Assembly (NCBI GenBank): GCA_947632225.1
Contig: CANROM010000005.1
Location: 1-32,435 of the forward strand
Source of the DNA: an uncultured Clostridia bacterium
GTDB lineage: Bacteria; Bacillota; Clostridia; TANB77; CAG-465
Length of the DNA stretch: 32,435 bases
Direction: 5' to 3'
Under the pieces are notes generated by a model. It was not told where the DNA came from and made no database searches. It worked only from the letters and a program-made list of their open reading frames with translations. Shown here piece by piece: positions 1 through 9,270 of this stretch; position 1 is the first letter of the stretch; the number at the start of each line of letters is the position of its first letter. Both the position numbers and the translations under genes were made by a program.

Positions 1-70
1 AAACAATATATTTTGTACCATTATATAATAAATATTCTTTTTTTGTTTTAGAGATAATTCCTATAATATA

Positions 71-94
71 AAAAAAGCAACTCGAATGAGTTGC
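71..94 (-). terminator. Intrinsic terminator downstream of tRNA-Leu
   Basis: Minus strand GCAACTC-ATTC-GAGTTGC followed by TTTTTT, just 3' of the tRNA. Confidence 0.85.
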
Positions 95-103
95 TTATCG
101 TAT

Positions 104-192
104 TGGTGGGAATGATCGGAATCGAACCGATACGGGATTTGACTCCCGCAGGATTTTAAGTCCTGTGCGTCTGCCAGTTCCGCCACACTCCC
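104..192 (-). tRNA. tRNA-Leu (anticodon UAA), CCA encoded
   Basis: Reverse complement GGGAGTGTGGCGGAACTGGCAGACGC...ACTTAAAAT...GGTTCGATTCCGATCATTCCCACCA; acceptor stem pairs, long variable arm, TAA in anticodon loop. Confidence 0.95.
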
Positions 193-240
193 TTACGAAC
201 ATCATTTATTTTAACATCTTTGTAAGTATTTGTCAATAGA

Positions 241-795
241 TTATTTTAAATATTGATGCTTTGGTAATACATTTATGCCTTTTATTCTTAATATTAGTGG
301 TTCAAAAGTTTCTAGAGTTGAACAATATTTATCTACCATTGTAACTACAAAACTTTCCTTATATTTTGGTATATGTCTAAATGTAAGTGGCCACATATGT
401 TTGGCTATAATATCCATCTCAATTTCATTTAAGTTAAAATATTTTTTGGCGTTTTCTAAAGCTCGTTTAGGATGAGTAAAACCGTGCTTTTGGAAAAGTG
501 GCTTTTTTTCTGGATTTAAATGCCAATCATATAAAAATAAATCATGCAAAAGAGCTGCTCTAGCTGTAGATTTTGCATCTAAATGAAGCCTTTTAGCAAT
601 CTTATAACTGTAATATGATACACTTGCACAATGGTCATAGCAAGTTGTAGTTCCATGCTGGATAAATTGCTTCATTGAAAGTACAACATCATTATTTAGT
701 AGCTCAGATACAAAAGAGTTATATTCTTCGTCGCTTGTAGTTACTGTGTTATCTTGTAATATTTTAAATGATTTTAATTTTTCCTCTATTTTCAT
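241..795 (-). CDS. HD-domain (HDIG-type) phosphohydrolase family protein
   Basis: 184 aa with H...HD motif (DHCASVSYYSYKIAKRL...ARAALLHDLFLYDWH). Confidence 0.75.
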   Translation of the reverse strand: MKIEEKLKSFKILQDNTVTTSDEEYNSFVSELLNNDVVLSMKQFIQHGTTTCYDHCASVSYYSYKIAKRLHLDAKSTARAALLHDLFLYDWHLNPEKKPLFQKHGFTHPKRALENAKKYFNLNEIEMDIIAKHMWPLTFRHIPKYKESFVVTMVDKYCSTLETFEPLILRIKGINVLPKHQYLK

Positions 796-938
796 TTTTA
801 CCTCACACTAAAAAATTATAGCATATTAGTTATATAATGTGCAAATTATATTATTGTATTATTAAAAAAAGTAGTGATTTATGTTTTATATCTTCTAAAA
901 TAGTGATATAATAATTAGTGGCTTAAAGGGAGGTTTTT

Positions 939-1931
939 ATGATTAAAATTTTATTTTATGATACAAAAGAATATGATAAAGAATTATTTGAAAAGTATAA
1001 TAAGCAATATAACTATGAAATAAAGTATTTGGAGACTAAATTAAATAGTGAGACAGCTCCACTGGCTAAAGGATATGATGCAGTATGTATATTTGTAAAT
1101 GATGTAGCAGATAAAGAAACTCTTGAAATTCTAAAAGACTGTGGTGTAAAGCTAGTTGTATTAAGATGTGCTGGATTTAATAATGTAGATATACAGAATC
1201 TTCCAGATAATATGAGTGTTGTAAGAGTACCAGGATATTCTCCATATGCAGTTGCAGAGCATGCTGTAGCACTACTTTTAAGTATAGATAGAAAGATATA
1301 CAAATCTTACCAGAGAACTAAAAAGTATAATTTTACTTTAAATGGTCTTTTAGGTTTTGATATTCATGGAAAAACAGTAGGTGTAATTGGTACAGGAAAA
1401 ATAGGTAAAGCATTTATAAACATAATGAAAGGATTTGGTACTGAAATTTTAGCCTATGATATATATCCAGATGAGAAACTTGCACAAGATGTAGGGTTTA
1501 AGTATGTTGATTTGGATGAATTATATGAAAAATCAGACATTATATCTTTGCATTGCCCATTAACTAAAGATAATCAGAATATGATAAATAAAGAGGCAAT
1601 GAATAAAATGAAAAAAGGTGTAGTAATAATTAACACTAGTAGGGGAAAACTAATAAATACAGATGAACTTATAGAAGAACTTAGCAAGGAGAAGATAGGT
1701 GGGCTTGGTCTTGACGTCTTTGATGAAGAAGAAGACTTTTTCTTAAATGACATGTCAAACTCATATTATAGAAATGCAGATCTTTCTGTACTTTTATCTA
1801 TGCCTAATGTAGTTATTACGTCACATCAAGCTTTCTTTACAAGAGAAGCTTTAGAGCAAATAGGAAAAATTAGTATGGAGAATATAAAAACATTCTTTGA
1901 AACAGGAACATGTGAAAATATTGTAAAATAG
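939..1931 (+). CDS. ldhA: D-lactate dehydrogenase / D-2-hydroxyacid dehydrogenase
   Basis: 330 aa; GVIGTGKIGKAF nucleotide-binding motif, NTSRGKLINTDEL, GLDVFDEE, TSHQAF catalytic His. Confidence 0.88.
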   Translation: MIKILFYDTKEYDKELFEKYNKQYNYEIKYLETKLNSETAPLAKGYDAVCIFVNDVADKETLEILKDCGVKLVVLRCAGFNNVDIQNLPDNMSVVRVPGYSPYAVAEHAVALLLSIDRKIYKSYQRTKKYNFTLNGLLGFDIHGKTVGVIGTGKIGKAFINIMKGFGTEILAYDIYPDEKLAQDVGFKYVDLDELYEKSDIISLHCPLTKDNQNMINKEAMNKMKKGVVIINTSRGKLINTDELIEELSKEKIGGLGLDVFDEEEDFFLNDMSNSYYRNADLSVLLSMPNVVITSHQAFFTREALEQIGKISMENIKTFFETGTCENIVK

Positions 1932-1937
1932 AAAAAT

Positions 1938-1963
1938 CACCAGACTTTGTCTGGTGGTTTGCT
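1938..1963 (+). terminator. Intrinsic terminator after ldhA-like gene
   Basis: CACCAGAC-TTT-GTCTGGTG followed by GTTTGCTTT. Confidence 0.75.
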
Positions 1964-2218
1964 TTATTTAGGAGCAAGCAAGTTAGTTAGAGCTACACTT
2001 CCAATTATTATTCCATTTACAATTAACATTACTGTAGAGTTATTTATATTTGTGAAATTCTTCTGTGCATACTCACGTATTTTTCCTACTGTATTTATTG
2101 CATTTCTTCTTATTGTACCAAAGTCTGTTGCAAATTCATAATCTACTGGGGTGTATGCGTAAATTACAATTTGTGGTATTCCATCACGCATTTCAAATCT
2201 ATGAGTTAACTGTATCAT
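1964..2218 (-). CDS. Small hypothetical protein (84 aa) with hydrophobic C-terminus
   Basis: ORF of 84 aa convergent with the ldhA-like gene; Shine-Dalgarno-like AGGTGA upstream. No family recognised. Confidence 0.6.
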   Translation of the reverse strand: MIQLTHRFEMRDGIPQIVIYAYTPVDYEFATDFGTIRRNAINTVGKIREYAQKNFTNINNSTVMLIVNGIIIGSVALTNLLAPK

Positions 2219-2310
2219 AACATCACCTATAAATATTTTTTACAATATTTTTTTTAATATACTCATAATTATAGTATTGCTAAAATATATATTTATGGTA
2301 GAATGTTGTT

Positions 2311-3561
2311 ATGAAAAAAATAGTTTTTAGATTTATTTGTTTATTATTTTTATTAAATATTATATTTATTCCTAAAATATTTGCTACAGAGGTACCAGAC
2401 ATTGTATGCCCATATGCAGGTGTATACAGAATGGATAATCTAGAATTACTTTATGGTAAAAGTGAAGATACCATAATTCCAATTGCAAGTATAACTAAGC
2501 TTATGACTGCAATAGTAGCATTAGAGAATATACCAAATTTAAATGATAAAGTAAGGATAGATTATGATAAAGTCTCTCAATATATAGACTCAGACTATGC
2601 AGTAGCAGGAATAGATGAAAGTGATACTCTTACATACTATGACCTAGTTGCTACAATGCTTATTCCATCTGGTGCAGATAGTGCAGTACAACTTGGACTT
2701 TCTGTTTTTGATAGCATGGATACTTTTGTAGCTAAGATGAATGAAAAAGCACAAGAGCTTGGAATGACAAATAGCCACTTTGCAAATGTTATTGGTATTG
2801 ATGATGAGCAAAATTATTCTACTATAAATGATGTGGCAAAAATGCTTAAATACGCACTAGAAAATAGTATAATAAAAGAGCTAATAAGTACATATAGTTA
2901 TACAACAACAGACGAAAAAGTTACAGTAAGAAATGCTATGAATGTAATAGCTGATGCTCGTAAAATAGAGCTAAAATATACTCTTGGTGGAAAGACAGGT
3001 TCAACCGGTGATGCAGGACTTTGTCTTGCAAGCTATGCCATAGATGAAGGAAACACAATACTTTGTATAACTGCAGGAGTAGATATGTATTCGTATGTTC
3101 CATACAATATAATAGATACAGAAAAATTATATGAGTACATTGCAACTAACTACTCGATGCAAGAAATAGCAAGTGCTGGAGATTTTGTAGTAGATATACC
3201 AGCAGAGTATTGTGAGGAAGAAAAAGTAAGTATTAGTCTTAATGAAAGTGTTGAATATTACATAGATAGTATGGATAAGTCAAAGGTAAAACTTGTATAT
3301 ACTGGAAAGAACAAAGTAGATTCTACTATGAATGAGTACACTAAGCTTGGGAGTGTAAAAGTATATTATGATGACGTATTAGTTAAAACAGTAGATGTAT
3401 TTTTAAATCAAAAATTAAAGTTTGACGTTGTTGGCTGGCTAAAAGACAATGGAGTAGGTTTACTTATCATGATAATTGTAATAGATATTATACTTATAAT
3501 ACTAAGACGTAGATATATTAAGGCTCATAGAACAGTGTATTTAAAAGGAATAAAATCTTAA
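2311..3561 (+). CDS. D-alanyl-D-alanine carboxypeptidase (peptidase S11 family), signal peptide and C-terminal TM
   Basis: 416 aa; SITK (SxxK), SGADSA, KTGSTGDAG motifs; N-terminal signal sequence; C-terminal hydrophobic segment. Confidence 0.88.
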   Translation: MKKIVFRFICLLFLLNIIFIPKIFATEVPDIVCPYAGVYRMDNLELLYGKSEDTIIPIASITKLMTAIVALENIPNLNDKVRIDYDKVSQYIDSDYAVAGIDESDTLTYYDLVATMLIPSGADSAVQLGLSVFDSMDTFVAKMNEKAQELGMTNSHFANVIGIDDEQNYSTINDVAKMLKYALENSIIKELISTYSYTTTDEKVTVRNAMNVIADARKIELKYTLGGKTGSTGDAGLCLASYAIDEGNTILCITAGVDMYSYVPYNIIDTEKLYEYIATNYSMQEIASAGDFVVDIPAEYCEEEKVSISLNESVEYYIDSMDKSKVKLVYTGKNKVDSTMNEYTKLGSVKVYYDDVLVKTVDVFLNQKLKFDVVGWLKDNGVGLLIMIIVIDIILIILRRRYIKAHRTVYLKGIKS

Positions 3562-3623
3562 ATTTGCTAAGATTTAATTCTTTTTAATTGATATAGCCTG
3601 TATCTTATGTTAAAATATTAACT

Positions 3624-4853
3624 ATGAGAAAATTAAGATTTAGTATTATTTATATATTTATTGCAATAGTATCATTTAGTTTTGTATATGCAGATGAAAT
3701 TAGCATAACATCCACACATGCAGGAGTATATAATGCAGATAATATGGAGCTGTTATATGGTAAAAACGAACAAGATAAGATAGCTATTGCTAGTTTAACA
3801 AAGCTAATGACAGCTGTTGTATCAATAGAGAACATACCAAATTTAGAGGATAAAATAACAGTAGATTATGATATTATATCTAAGACACTTGATCCAGAAC
3901 TTGCTGTTGCAGGAATATATGATGGGGAGAGCTTAACATACTATGATTTACTTGCTACAATGCTTATTCCATCTGGTGCGGATAGTGCTGTGTTTTTATC
4001 TAATGTTGTTTTTGATAGTCAAGAAAAATTTATTGAAAATATGAACATTAAAGCACAAGAAATTGATATGAATAATACAAGATTTAGTAACGTGACAGGC
4101 TTAGATGACGAAAATAACTATTCAACAATTGAAGATGTTGCAAAGTTACTAGGTTATGTTCTTAAAAATGATACATTAAAAGAAATTATATCTATGAAAT
4201 CATATACTACAACTGACGGAGAGATAACTGTTTCTAGTACTATTACAAGGTCTGCTCAAAGAAGTGGTATTACCCTAGATTATGTTCTTGGTGGTAAAAC
4301 TGGAACAACTGGAGATGCTGGAATATGTCTTGCAAGTTATACTGTAGATGAGGATAATACAATAATATCTATAGTTACTGGCGCTTCTATGTATTCTACA
4401 ATACCATATAATATTATAGATAGTGAGAAATTATATAAATATATAGCAGATAAATATTCCAACCAAAATGTATTAAGTAAAGGAGACAAAATACTGGAGC
4501 TTAACACATATTGCTGTAAGCAAGATAGTGTAGTATTTACTCTACCAGAAGATATAGTTAAATATGTGGATAATGTTGAAAGTAAGGATATAAATATAAT
4601 ATATGATGGAATTGATGTGCTAGATTCAAGTATGAAAATTGGAACTAGTCTTGGTAAAGTAAAGATATATTATAAAAATGAACTAGTTGGAAATGTAGAC
4701 ATACAGCTTAACGAAAAGCTAGAATTTAGTTTAAAAAAGTGGATAGTAATTCATAAAGTGCTAGTTGGCAGTATAATTGCTGGCATAGTGCTTGTTATAA
4801 TAATTATCTTAATTAGAAATAGTATAAAAAATAAAAAGAACAAGTCTTATTAA
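3624..4853 (+). CDS. D-alanyl-D-alanine carboxypeptidase (peptidase S11), tandem paralog
   Basis: 409 aa; SLTK, SGADSA, KTGTTGDAG; clearly paralogous to the preceding CDS. Confidence 0.88.
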   Translation: MRKLRFSIIYIFIAIVSFSFVYADEISITSTHAGVYNADNMELLYGKNEQDKIAIASLTKLMTAVVSIENIPNLEDKITVDYDIISKTLDPELAVAGIYDGESLTYYDLLATMLIPSGADSAVFLSNVVFDSQEKFIENMNIKAQEIDMNNTRFSNVTGLDDENNYSTIEDVAKLLGYVLKNDTLKEIISMKSYTTTDGEITVSSTITRSAQRSGITLDYVLGGKTGTTGDAGICLASYTVDEDNTIISIVTGASMYSTIPYNIIDSEKLYKYIADKYSNQNVLSKGDKILELNTYCCKQDSVVFTLPEDIVKYVDNVESKDINIIYDGIDVLDSSMKIGTSLGKVKIYYKNELVGNVDIQLNEKLEFSLKKWIVIHKVLVGSIIAGIVLVIIIILIRNSIKNKKNKSY

Positions 4854-4871
4854 CAAGACTTGCTCTTTTTT
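4833..4871. terminator. Bidirectional intrinsic terminator between convergent genes
   Basis: AAAAAGAACAAGTCTT-ATTAAC-AAGACTTGCTCTTTTTT; A- and T-tracts on both sides. Confidence 0.8.
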
Positions 4872-5584
4872 AATACTATTGTACCACTTAGTATATTGTT
4901 TGTATTGCTGTATATATAGATTATATGGCTATCTTCTTTTTCTTCGTAGTAACATGATACATTATCTTTATAGCGTAGTTCTTTTTTAAAGACTATACAC
5001 ATATCATCAAAAACCTCATTTCTTAAGTTGTCAGGTAAAGCTTCTATTGCAATATCTAGAAAAGCTATGTTATTTACATGATGATTAGGATCTAAATCTC
5101 TTTTCATAATAGTATAAGAGTATGATGGCTCTAAGTCCTGAGGAAGAGTAAATTTATTGCTATATTCTTCATCAAAAACTACTTGGTCTATTGGCTCATA
5201 TAAAGTTAGAAGCTCATCTGGTATTTTTTGTATAGAATGTTTTACAGCATCAACATATACCCATTTTGAGTCTGCTTTTGCAATTAGCTCATCATTACAA
5301 TACACTTCAAAGCATCTTATAGAGTATAGTTTTTTGGAAAAATTAGTCCATGTTTTTATAGTTAAAGCTGAGTTATATTCAACTCTTTTTAGCACATTAA
5401 CTCTCCAATATAATATTACCCAAGAAGTACCAGTTTTTTCTATATCTGAAATTCCGTGTCCTACTTTATTACTTGCAATATTTGCAGCTTCTTGTAATAT
5501 TCTAAGAATTCCATGATTAGATAGCAAGTAATTTTCTCCTATATCTGATACAGAAACTGTTTGCTCAATAGAAAGTATACCCAT
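4850..5584 (-). CDS. Acyl-ACP thioesterase (FatA-like, hotdog fold)
   Basis: 244 aa; SNHGILRILQEAANIAS, WVILYWRVNV, DLDPNHHVNN; AGGAGAT Shine-Dalgarno upstream. Confidence 0.85.
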   Translation of the reverse strand: MGILSIEQTVSVSDIGENYLLSNHGILRILQEAANIASNKVGHGISDIEKTGTSWVILYWRVNVLKRVEYNSALTIKTWTNFSKKLYSIRCFEVYCNDELIAKADSKWVYVDAVKHSIQKIPDELLTLYEPIDQVVFDEEYSNKFTLPQDLEPSYSYTIMKRDLDPNHHVNNIAFLDIAIEALPDNLRNEVFDDMCIVFKKELRYKDNVSCYYEEKEDSHIIYIYSNTNNILSGTIVLKKSKSC

Positions 5585-5600
5585 AATATCATCTCCTATA

Positions 5601-5631
5601 AATAATAAAAGCCTTGTACCTAAGGTACAAG
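5601..5631 (-). terminator. Intrinsic terminator downstream of tRNA-Glu
   Basis: Minus strand CTTGTACC-TTA-GGTACAAG followed by GCTTTTATTATT. Confidence 0.7.
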
Positions 5632-5639
5632 ACTATAGA

Positions 5640-5714
5640 TGGTGACCCCTACGGGAATCGAACCCATGATTCGACCTTGAGAGGGTCGCGTCTTAACCGC
5701 TTGACCAAGGGGCC
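5640..5714 (-). tRNA. tRNA-Glu (anticodon CUC), CCA encoded
   Basis: Reverse complement GGCCCCTTGGTCAAGCGGTTAAGACGCGACCCTCTCAAGGTCGAATCATGGGTTCGATTCCCGTAGGGGTCACCA; anticodon loop CTCTCAA. Confidence 0.95.
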
Positions 5715-5776
5715 ATCACAATAAGTATTATAGCATAAATGTTTTAGTTAGTAAAGTATAAAATAAAAAAATAATA

Positions 5777-5803
5777 AAAATAGCAGATTGTGTCTGCTAT
5801 TTT
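5777..5803 (-). terminator. Intrinsic terminator after hemolysin III gene
   Basis: AAAATAGCAGA-(5 nt)-TCTGCTATTTT next to the minus-strand stop. Confidence 0.65.
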
Positions 5804-5804
5804 A

Positions 5805-6491
5805 TTATAATACATAAAGTGTTAAAGATAAAAATTGGCATATTGAGCCTGCTAGAACAAAGAAATGCCATATTGAATGGAAATATCTTAAATTCTTTTT
5901 CTGTAGTCCATAAAATATTGTTCCTAGAGTGTAAGTTATTCCGCCAGCTAGTAAAAGGTAAAGACCCGCCATAGAGCTGTATGTTTTAAAATATGCTATT
6001 GTTTCTGGAATTGCAATTACCACAGCCCAGCCCATAGCTATATATGAAATCATATTTAGTACTTTAAATTTATTTTTAAATACTGAATAAAGTACAGTAC
6101 CAAATACAGCAATTATCCATACTATTGCAAAAACTATCCATGCTTTTACTGGATTTATCTTGTAAATTGAAAGAAGTGTAAATGGCGTATAAGTACCTGC
6201 AATTAGTAAATAGATTGTGCAATGGTCAAATACTTTTAATACATTTTTTGCTTTTATATTTGTTATTGCGTGATATAGTGTTGACATAGTATAAAGTATT
6301 ATTAGGCTTACACCAAAAATAGTAGATGTAACTATTCCAACTGTATTATGATGCTTAGCTGCAACAATAATCATTATTACAAGCCCTATAACAGAGAGTA
6401 AAGAACCAACTCCATGAGAAATGGAATTGGTTAATTCTTCACCTAAAGTATATAATTTTTTTGTTTCTTTTTTCTTATCGTTTTTACTCAT
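5805..6491 (-). CDS. Hemolysin III / PAQR family membrane protein
   Basis: 228 aa multi-TM; GEELTNSISHGVGSLLS, STLYHAI, DHCTIYLLIAGTYTPF, RYFHSIWHFFVLAGS. Confidence 0.9.
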   Translation of the reverse strand: MSKNDKKKETKKLYTLGEELTNSISHGVGSLLSVIGLVIMIIVAAKHHNTVGIVTSTIFGVSLIILYTMSTLYHAITNIKAKNVLKVFDHCTIYLLIAGTYTPFTLLSIYKINPVKAWIVFAIVWIIAVFGTVLYSVFKNKFKVLNMISYIAMGWAVVIAIPETIAYFKTYSSMAGLYLLLAGGITYTLGTIFYGLQKKNLRYFHSIWHFFVLAGSICQFLSLTLYVL

Positions 6492-7726
6492 TAAAACTCT
6501 CCTAAGAAATATTTTTTCTTACCTTTACGAATAACAACATATTTATCTTCTAATGCTATATTTTTATCTATAACGAACTCGTTATCTGTAACTTTATCTC
6601 CGTTAATTGAAATACTTCCGGCATTTAAGAATTCTCTTGCTTCTCTTTTACTTGAGCATATATTATGATTTGCAAGAAAATCTACAATGTTTTCAGGCTC
6701 TGTAACAGATATATGTTCAACATTATTAAATATTTTTCCTATTAAGTTTGAAGGTATTTTTTTAATATCTCCACTAAATAATGCTTTACTAATCTCTACA
6801 GCTTTTTGATATTCTTCTTCACCATGTATATCTCTAATTACTTCATGAGCAAGTGTTTCTTGAGCTATTCTTTTTTCTGGAGCTTCTAGATGTTTTGCCA
6901 TTATTTCTTCTATTTCGCTTCTAGATAAGAATGTAAATCTTTTTAAGTATGCCTCCATCATAGAATCTTCCAAGTTAAATAGGTATTGATATAACTCATA
7001 TGCAGATGTCTTATTTATATCTAGCCATACTGCATTACCTTCAGATTTACCCATTTTTTTACCTTGAGAATCTGTTGCAAGTGGAATAGAAAAGGCATAA
7101 ACTTCATCACCTGTAAGCTTACGTATTATCTCTATACCAGTAGTTAAGTTACCCCATTGATCAGAGCCACCTATTTGTAATGTAACTCCATAGTTATCAT
7201 GTAGATACTTATAGTCTACACCTTGTATTAGCATATATGAAAACTCTGCATAAGATATTCCAATTTCTAGTTGTCTTTTAACAAGATCTTTGTTTATCAT
7301 ATAATTTACGTTTATATATTTACCATAGTCTCTTAAAAAGTCTATATATTTAACGTCTTTAAACCAGTCATAGTTATTAAGACATTTTATCTCAAATATT
7401 TTTTCAACTTGTGCTTTTAATTTTGTATAATTTTCTTCAATAACTTTTGCATCAGCTTTTTCTCTTTCGCCTGTTCCTCTAGGATCACCTACAAGACCTG
7501 TAGCTGCACCAACAAGTAATATTGGTGTATGTCCTGCTTTTTGTAGTCTTTTAGCTACAAGGAATGTAGAATAATGGCCTATGTGTAAACTATCTGCTGT
7601 TGGATCAGTACCAAGATAGAAAGTTAGATGCCCGTTATTTAATTTGTCGATTAAGTCTTCGCTACTTATATCTTTTATTAGACCTCTCCATTGTAGGTCT
7701 TCATATAAAGTCATTTCTTTATCCAT
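6491..7726 (-). CDS. tyrS: Tyrosyl-tRNA synthetase
   Basis: HIGH-type HIGHYSTF, DWFKDVKYIDFLRDYGK, KMGKSEGNAVWLD (KMSKS-type), C-terminal S4 domain. Start trimmed from the supplied ORF (7810) to ATG at 7726, which has AAGGTGGG upstream. Confidence 0.95.
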   Translation of the reverse strand: MDKEMTLYEDLQWRGLIKDISSEDLIDKLNNGHLTFYLGTDPTADSLHIGHYSTFLVAKRLQKAGHTPILLVGAATGLVGDPRGTGEREKADAKVIEENYTKLKAQVEKIFEIKCLNNYDWFKDVKYIDFLRDYGKYINVNYMINKDLVKRQLEIGISYAEFSYMLIQGVDYKYLHDNYGVTLQIGGSDQWGNLTTGIEIIRKLTGDEVYAFSIPLATDSQGKKMGKSEGNAVWLDINKTSAYELYQYLFNLEDSMMEAYLKRFTFLSRSEIEEIMAKHLEAPEKRIAQETLAHEVIRDIHGEEEYQKAVEISKALFSGDIKKIPSNLIGKIFNNVEHISVTEPENIVDFLANHNICSSKREAREFLNAGSISINGDKVTDNEFVIDKNIALEDKYVVIRKGKKKYFLGEF

Positions 7727-7888
7727 ATTTATCCCACCTTTTTTAAATACGCTTTTTAGTATACCATATTTAAAATTAAATTTAAAGTGTAATCTAGTAC
7801 AATAAGTCAAATTTTTGCTAAAAAATATAATTTTATTGCAAACATATCATAAATATAGTATTATATAGCTATAAGTGGAGGATATGAT

Positions 7889-8473
7889 ATGGAAAACGAA
7901 GAAAGAAATGAAAATGTAGTTGGAGAAAAAAAGATAGAGAAGAAATCCTTATTTAAAAATTTTTATCCAGATTATACATTTGAGAGAGTAGAGAATATAA
8001 CATATGATTTACTTTCAAAATTGGGTATTAAACTAGTACTTATGGATATGGATAATACACTTATTGATTCAAAGGGCGAGTATACAAAAGAATTAAAAAA
8101 ATGGATAAAAGATATAAAAGGAAAAGGAATAAAACTATATATAGTTAGTAATTCATTTTCAGAGAAAACTGTTAAAAGAATTGCAAAAGAGCTAGGACTT
8201 CAGTATTTTTATAAAGCATCAAAGCCATCATTAAAAGGGTTTAAAAAGGTTTGTGACAATTTCCCAGACATAAAAAAAGAAGAAATTCTAATGATAGGAG
8301 ATCAGCTATTTACAGATGTATGGGGTGGAAATAGATTTAATATTAGAACAATTTTAGTTAAAAGAGTAAATAAAAAAGAGATAATTTTAACAAGAATTAA
8401 AAGACCTTTTGAAAGAATGATTTTAAATCATTATTATAAAAAAGAGGAAAATAGTGAAAAATGCAGAGTATAA
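7889..8473 (+). CDS. YqeG-family HAD IIIA-type phosphatase
   Basis: 194 aa; LVLMDMDNTLIDS, VSNSFSEKT, ASKPSLKGF, IGDQLFTDVWGGNRF. Confidence 0.88.
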   Translation: MENEERNENVVGEKKIEKKSLFKNFYPDYTFERVENITYDLLSKLGIKLVLMDMDNTLIDSKGEYTKELKKWIKDIKGKGIKLYIVSNSFSEKTVKRIAKELGLQYFYKASKPSLKGFKKVCDNFPDIKKEEILMIGDQLFTDVWGGNRFNIRTILVKRVNKKEIILTRIKRPFERMILNHYYKKEENSEKCRV

Positions 8474-9165
8474 TTTTTTTGGTAGTAGCTATAGTAAGTA
8501 GTGTATTATTAAATAATTTTTTAATATGTGCAAGTAAGAAAAATGGAAATGATTTTACTATAAAAGAGTATCTGGCTAATTTTAGTATAAAAAATATAAG
8601 TATAGTGTATATGCTTGTATTTTTTGCATTATATGAAATTATGTATGCAAGTCTCGAGGTAACACAAGTTATAGTATATTTACCATTATGCTTTTCACTT
8701 ATTCTAGCATTTATAATGGATATAAAGTACATGATAATACCAGATTCATCAAGCATTATAATAGCAATTTGTGGAGTAATAAATATCATTATTAACTTTT
8801 CTAAGGATAATGTTATAAGTGGAATAATAGGTATGCTAATTGGTGGAGCTTTCTTTTTAGTAATAGATTTAATATTTAAAGCTTTTACTGGAAAAGTTGG
8901 CTTTGGAGCTGGAGATATGAAGCTACTTGCAGCAATAGGGCTATTTTATGGTATGAGTAAAATTATAGTAATAATAATATTTAGCATAGTTGTATCTGCT
9001 ATTTATAGCATAGCTTTTTTAATATATTGCTGGATAAAAAAGAAAAAATGCGAATATCTACCATTTGCACCATTCATAGTCATTAGCACTTTTATAATAT
9101 CAATAGTACCTGTAAGTGTAATAACAAGTACGTACTTTAATATTATACAAAAAATAATTGAATAA
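8461..9165 (+). CDS. Prepilin peptidase, A24 family (type IV leader peptidase-like)
   Basis: 234 aa multi-TM; DIKYMIIPD and GxGD motif GFGAGDMKLLAAIG. Overlaps the preceding gene by 13 nt. Confidence 0.85.
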   Translation: MQSIIFLVVAIVSSVLLNNFLICASKKNGNDFTIKEYLANFSIKNISIVYMLVFFALYEIMYASLEVTQVIVYLPLCFSLILAFIMDIKYMIIPDSSSIIIAICGVINIIINFSKDNVISGIIGMLIGGAFFLVIDLIFKAFTGKVGFGAGDMKLLAAIGLFYGMSKIIVIIIFSIVVSAIYSIAFLIYCWIKKKKCEYLPFAPFIVISTFIISIVPVSVITSTYFNIIQKIIE

Positions 9166-9169
9166 ATTA

Positions 9170-9200
9170 AGTAGTAACACTAATAATTGTTACTACTTTT
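9170..9200 (+). terminator. Intrinsic terminator
   Basis: AGTAGTAAC-(10 nt)-GTTACTACT followed by TTTATT. Confidence 0.75.
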
Positions 9201-9270
9201 ATTATACAAATTAACATAATGTATGTTTACTTTTGGCGTAATTTAGTGTATAATCTTAGCGGGTGAACTT

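Noticed and set aside
5157-5516. 119-aa plus-strand ORF opposite the acyl-ACP thioesterase
   Set aside because: Antisense shadow ORF within a well-supported CDS.
7727-7888. T-box leader upstream of tyrS
   Set aside because: The gap to the divergent gene is short and I see no T-box (TGGNACCGCG-like) sequence or specifier stem.
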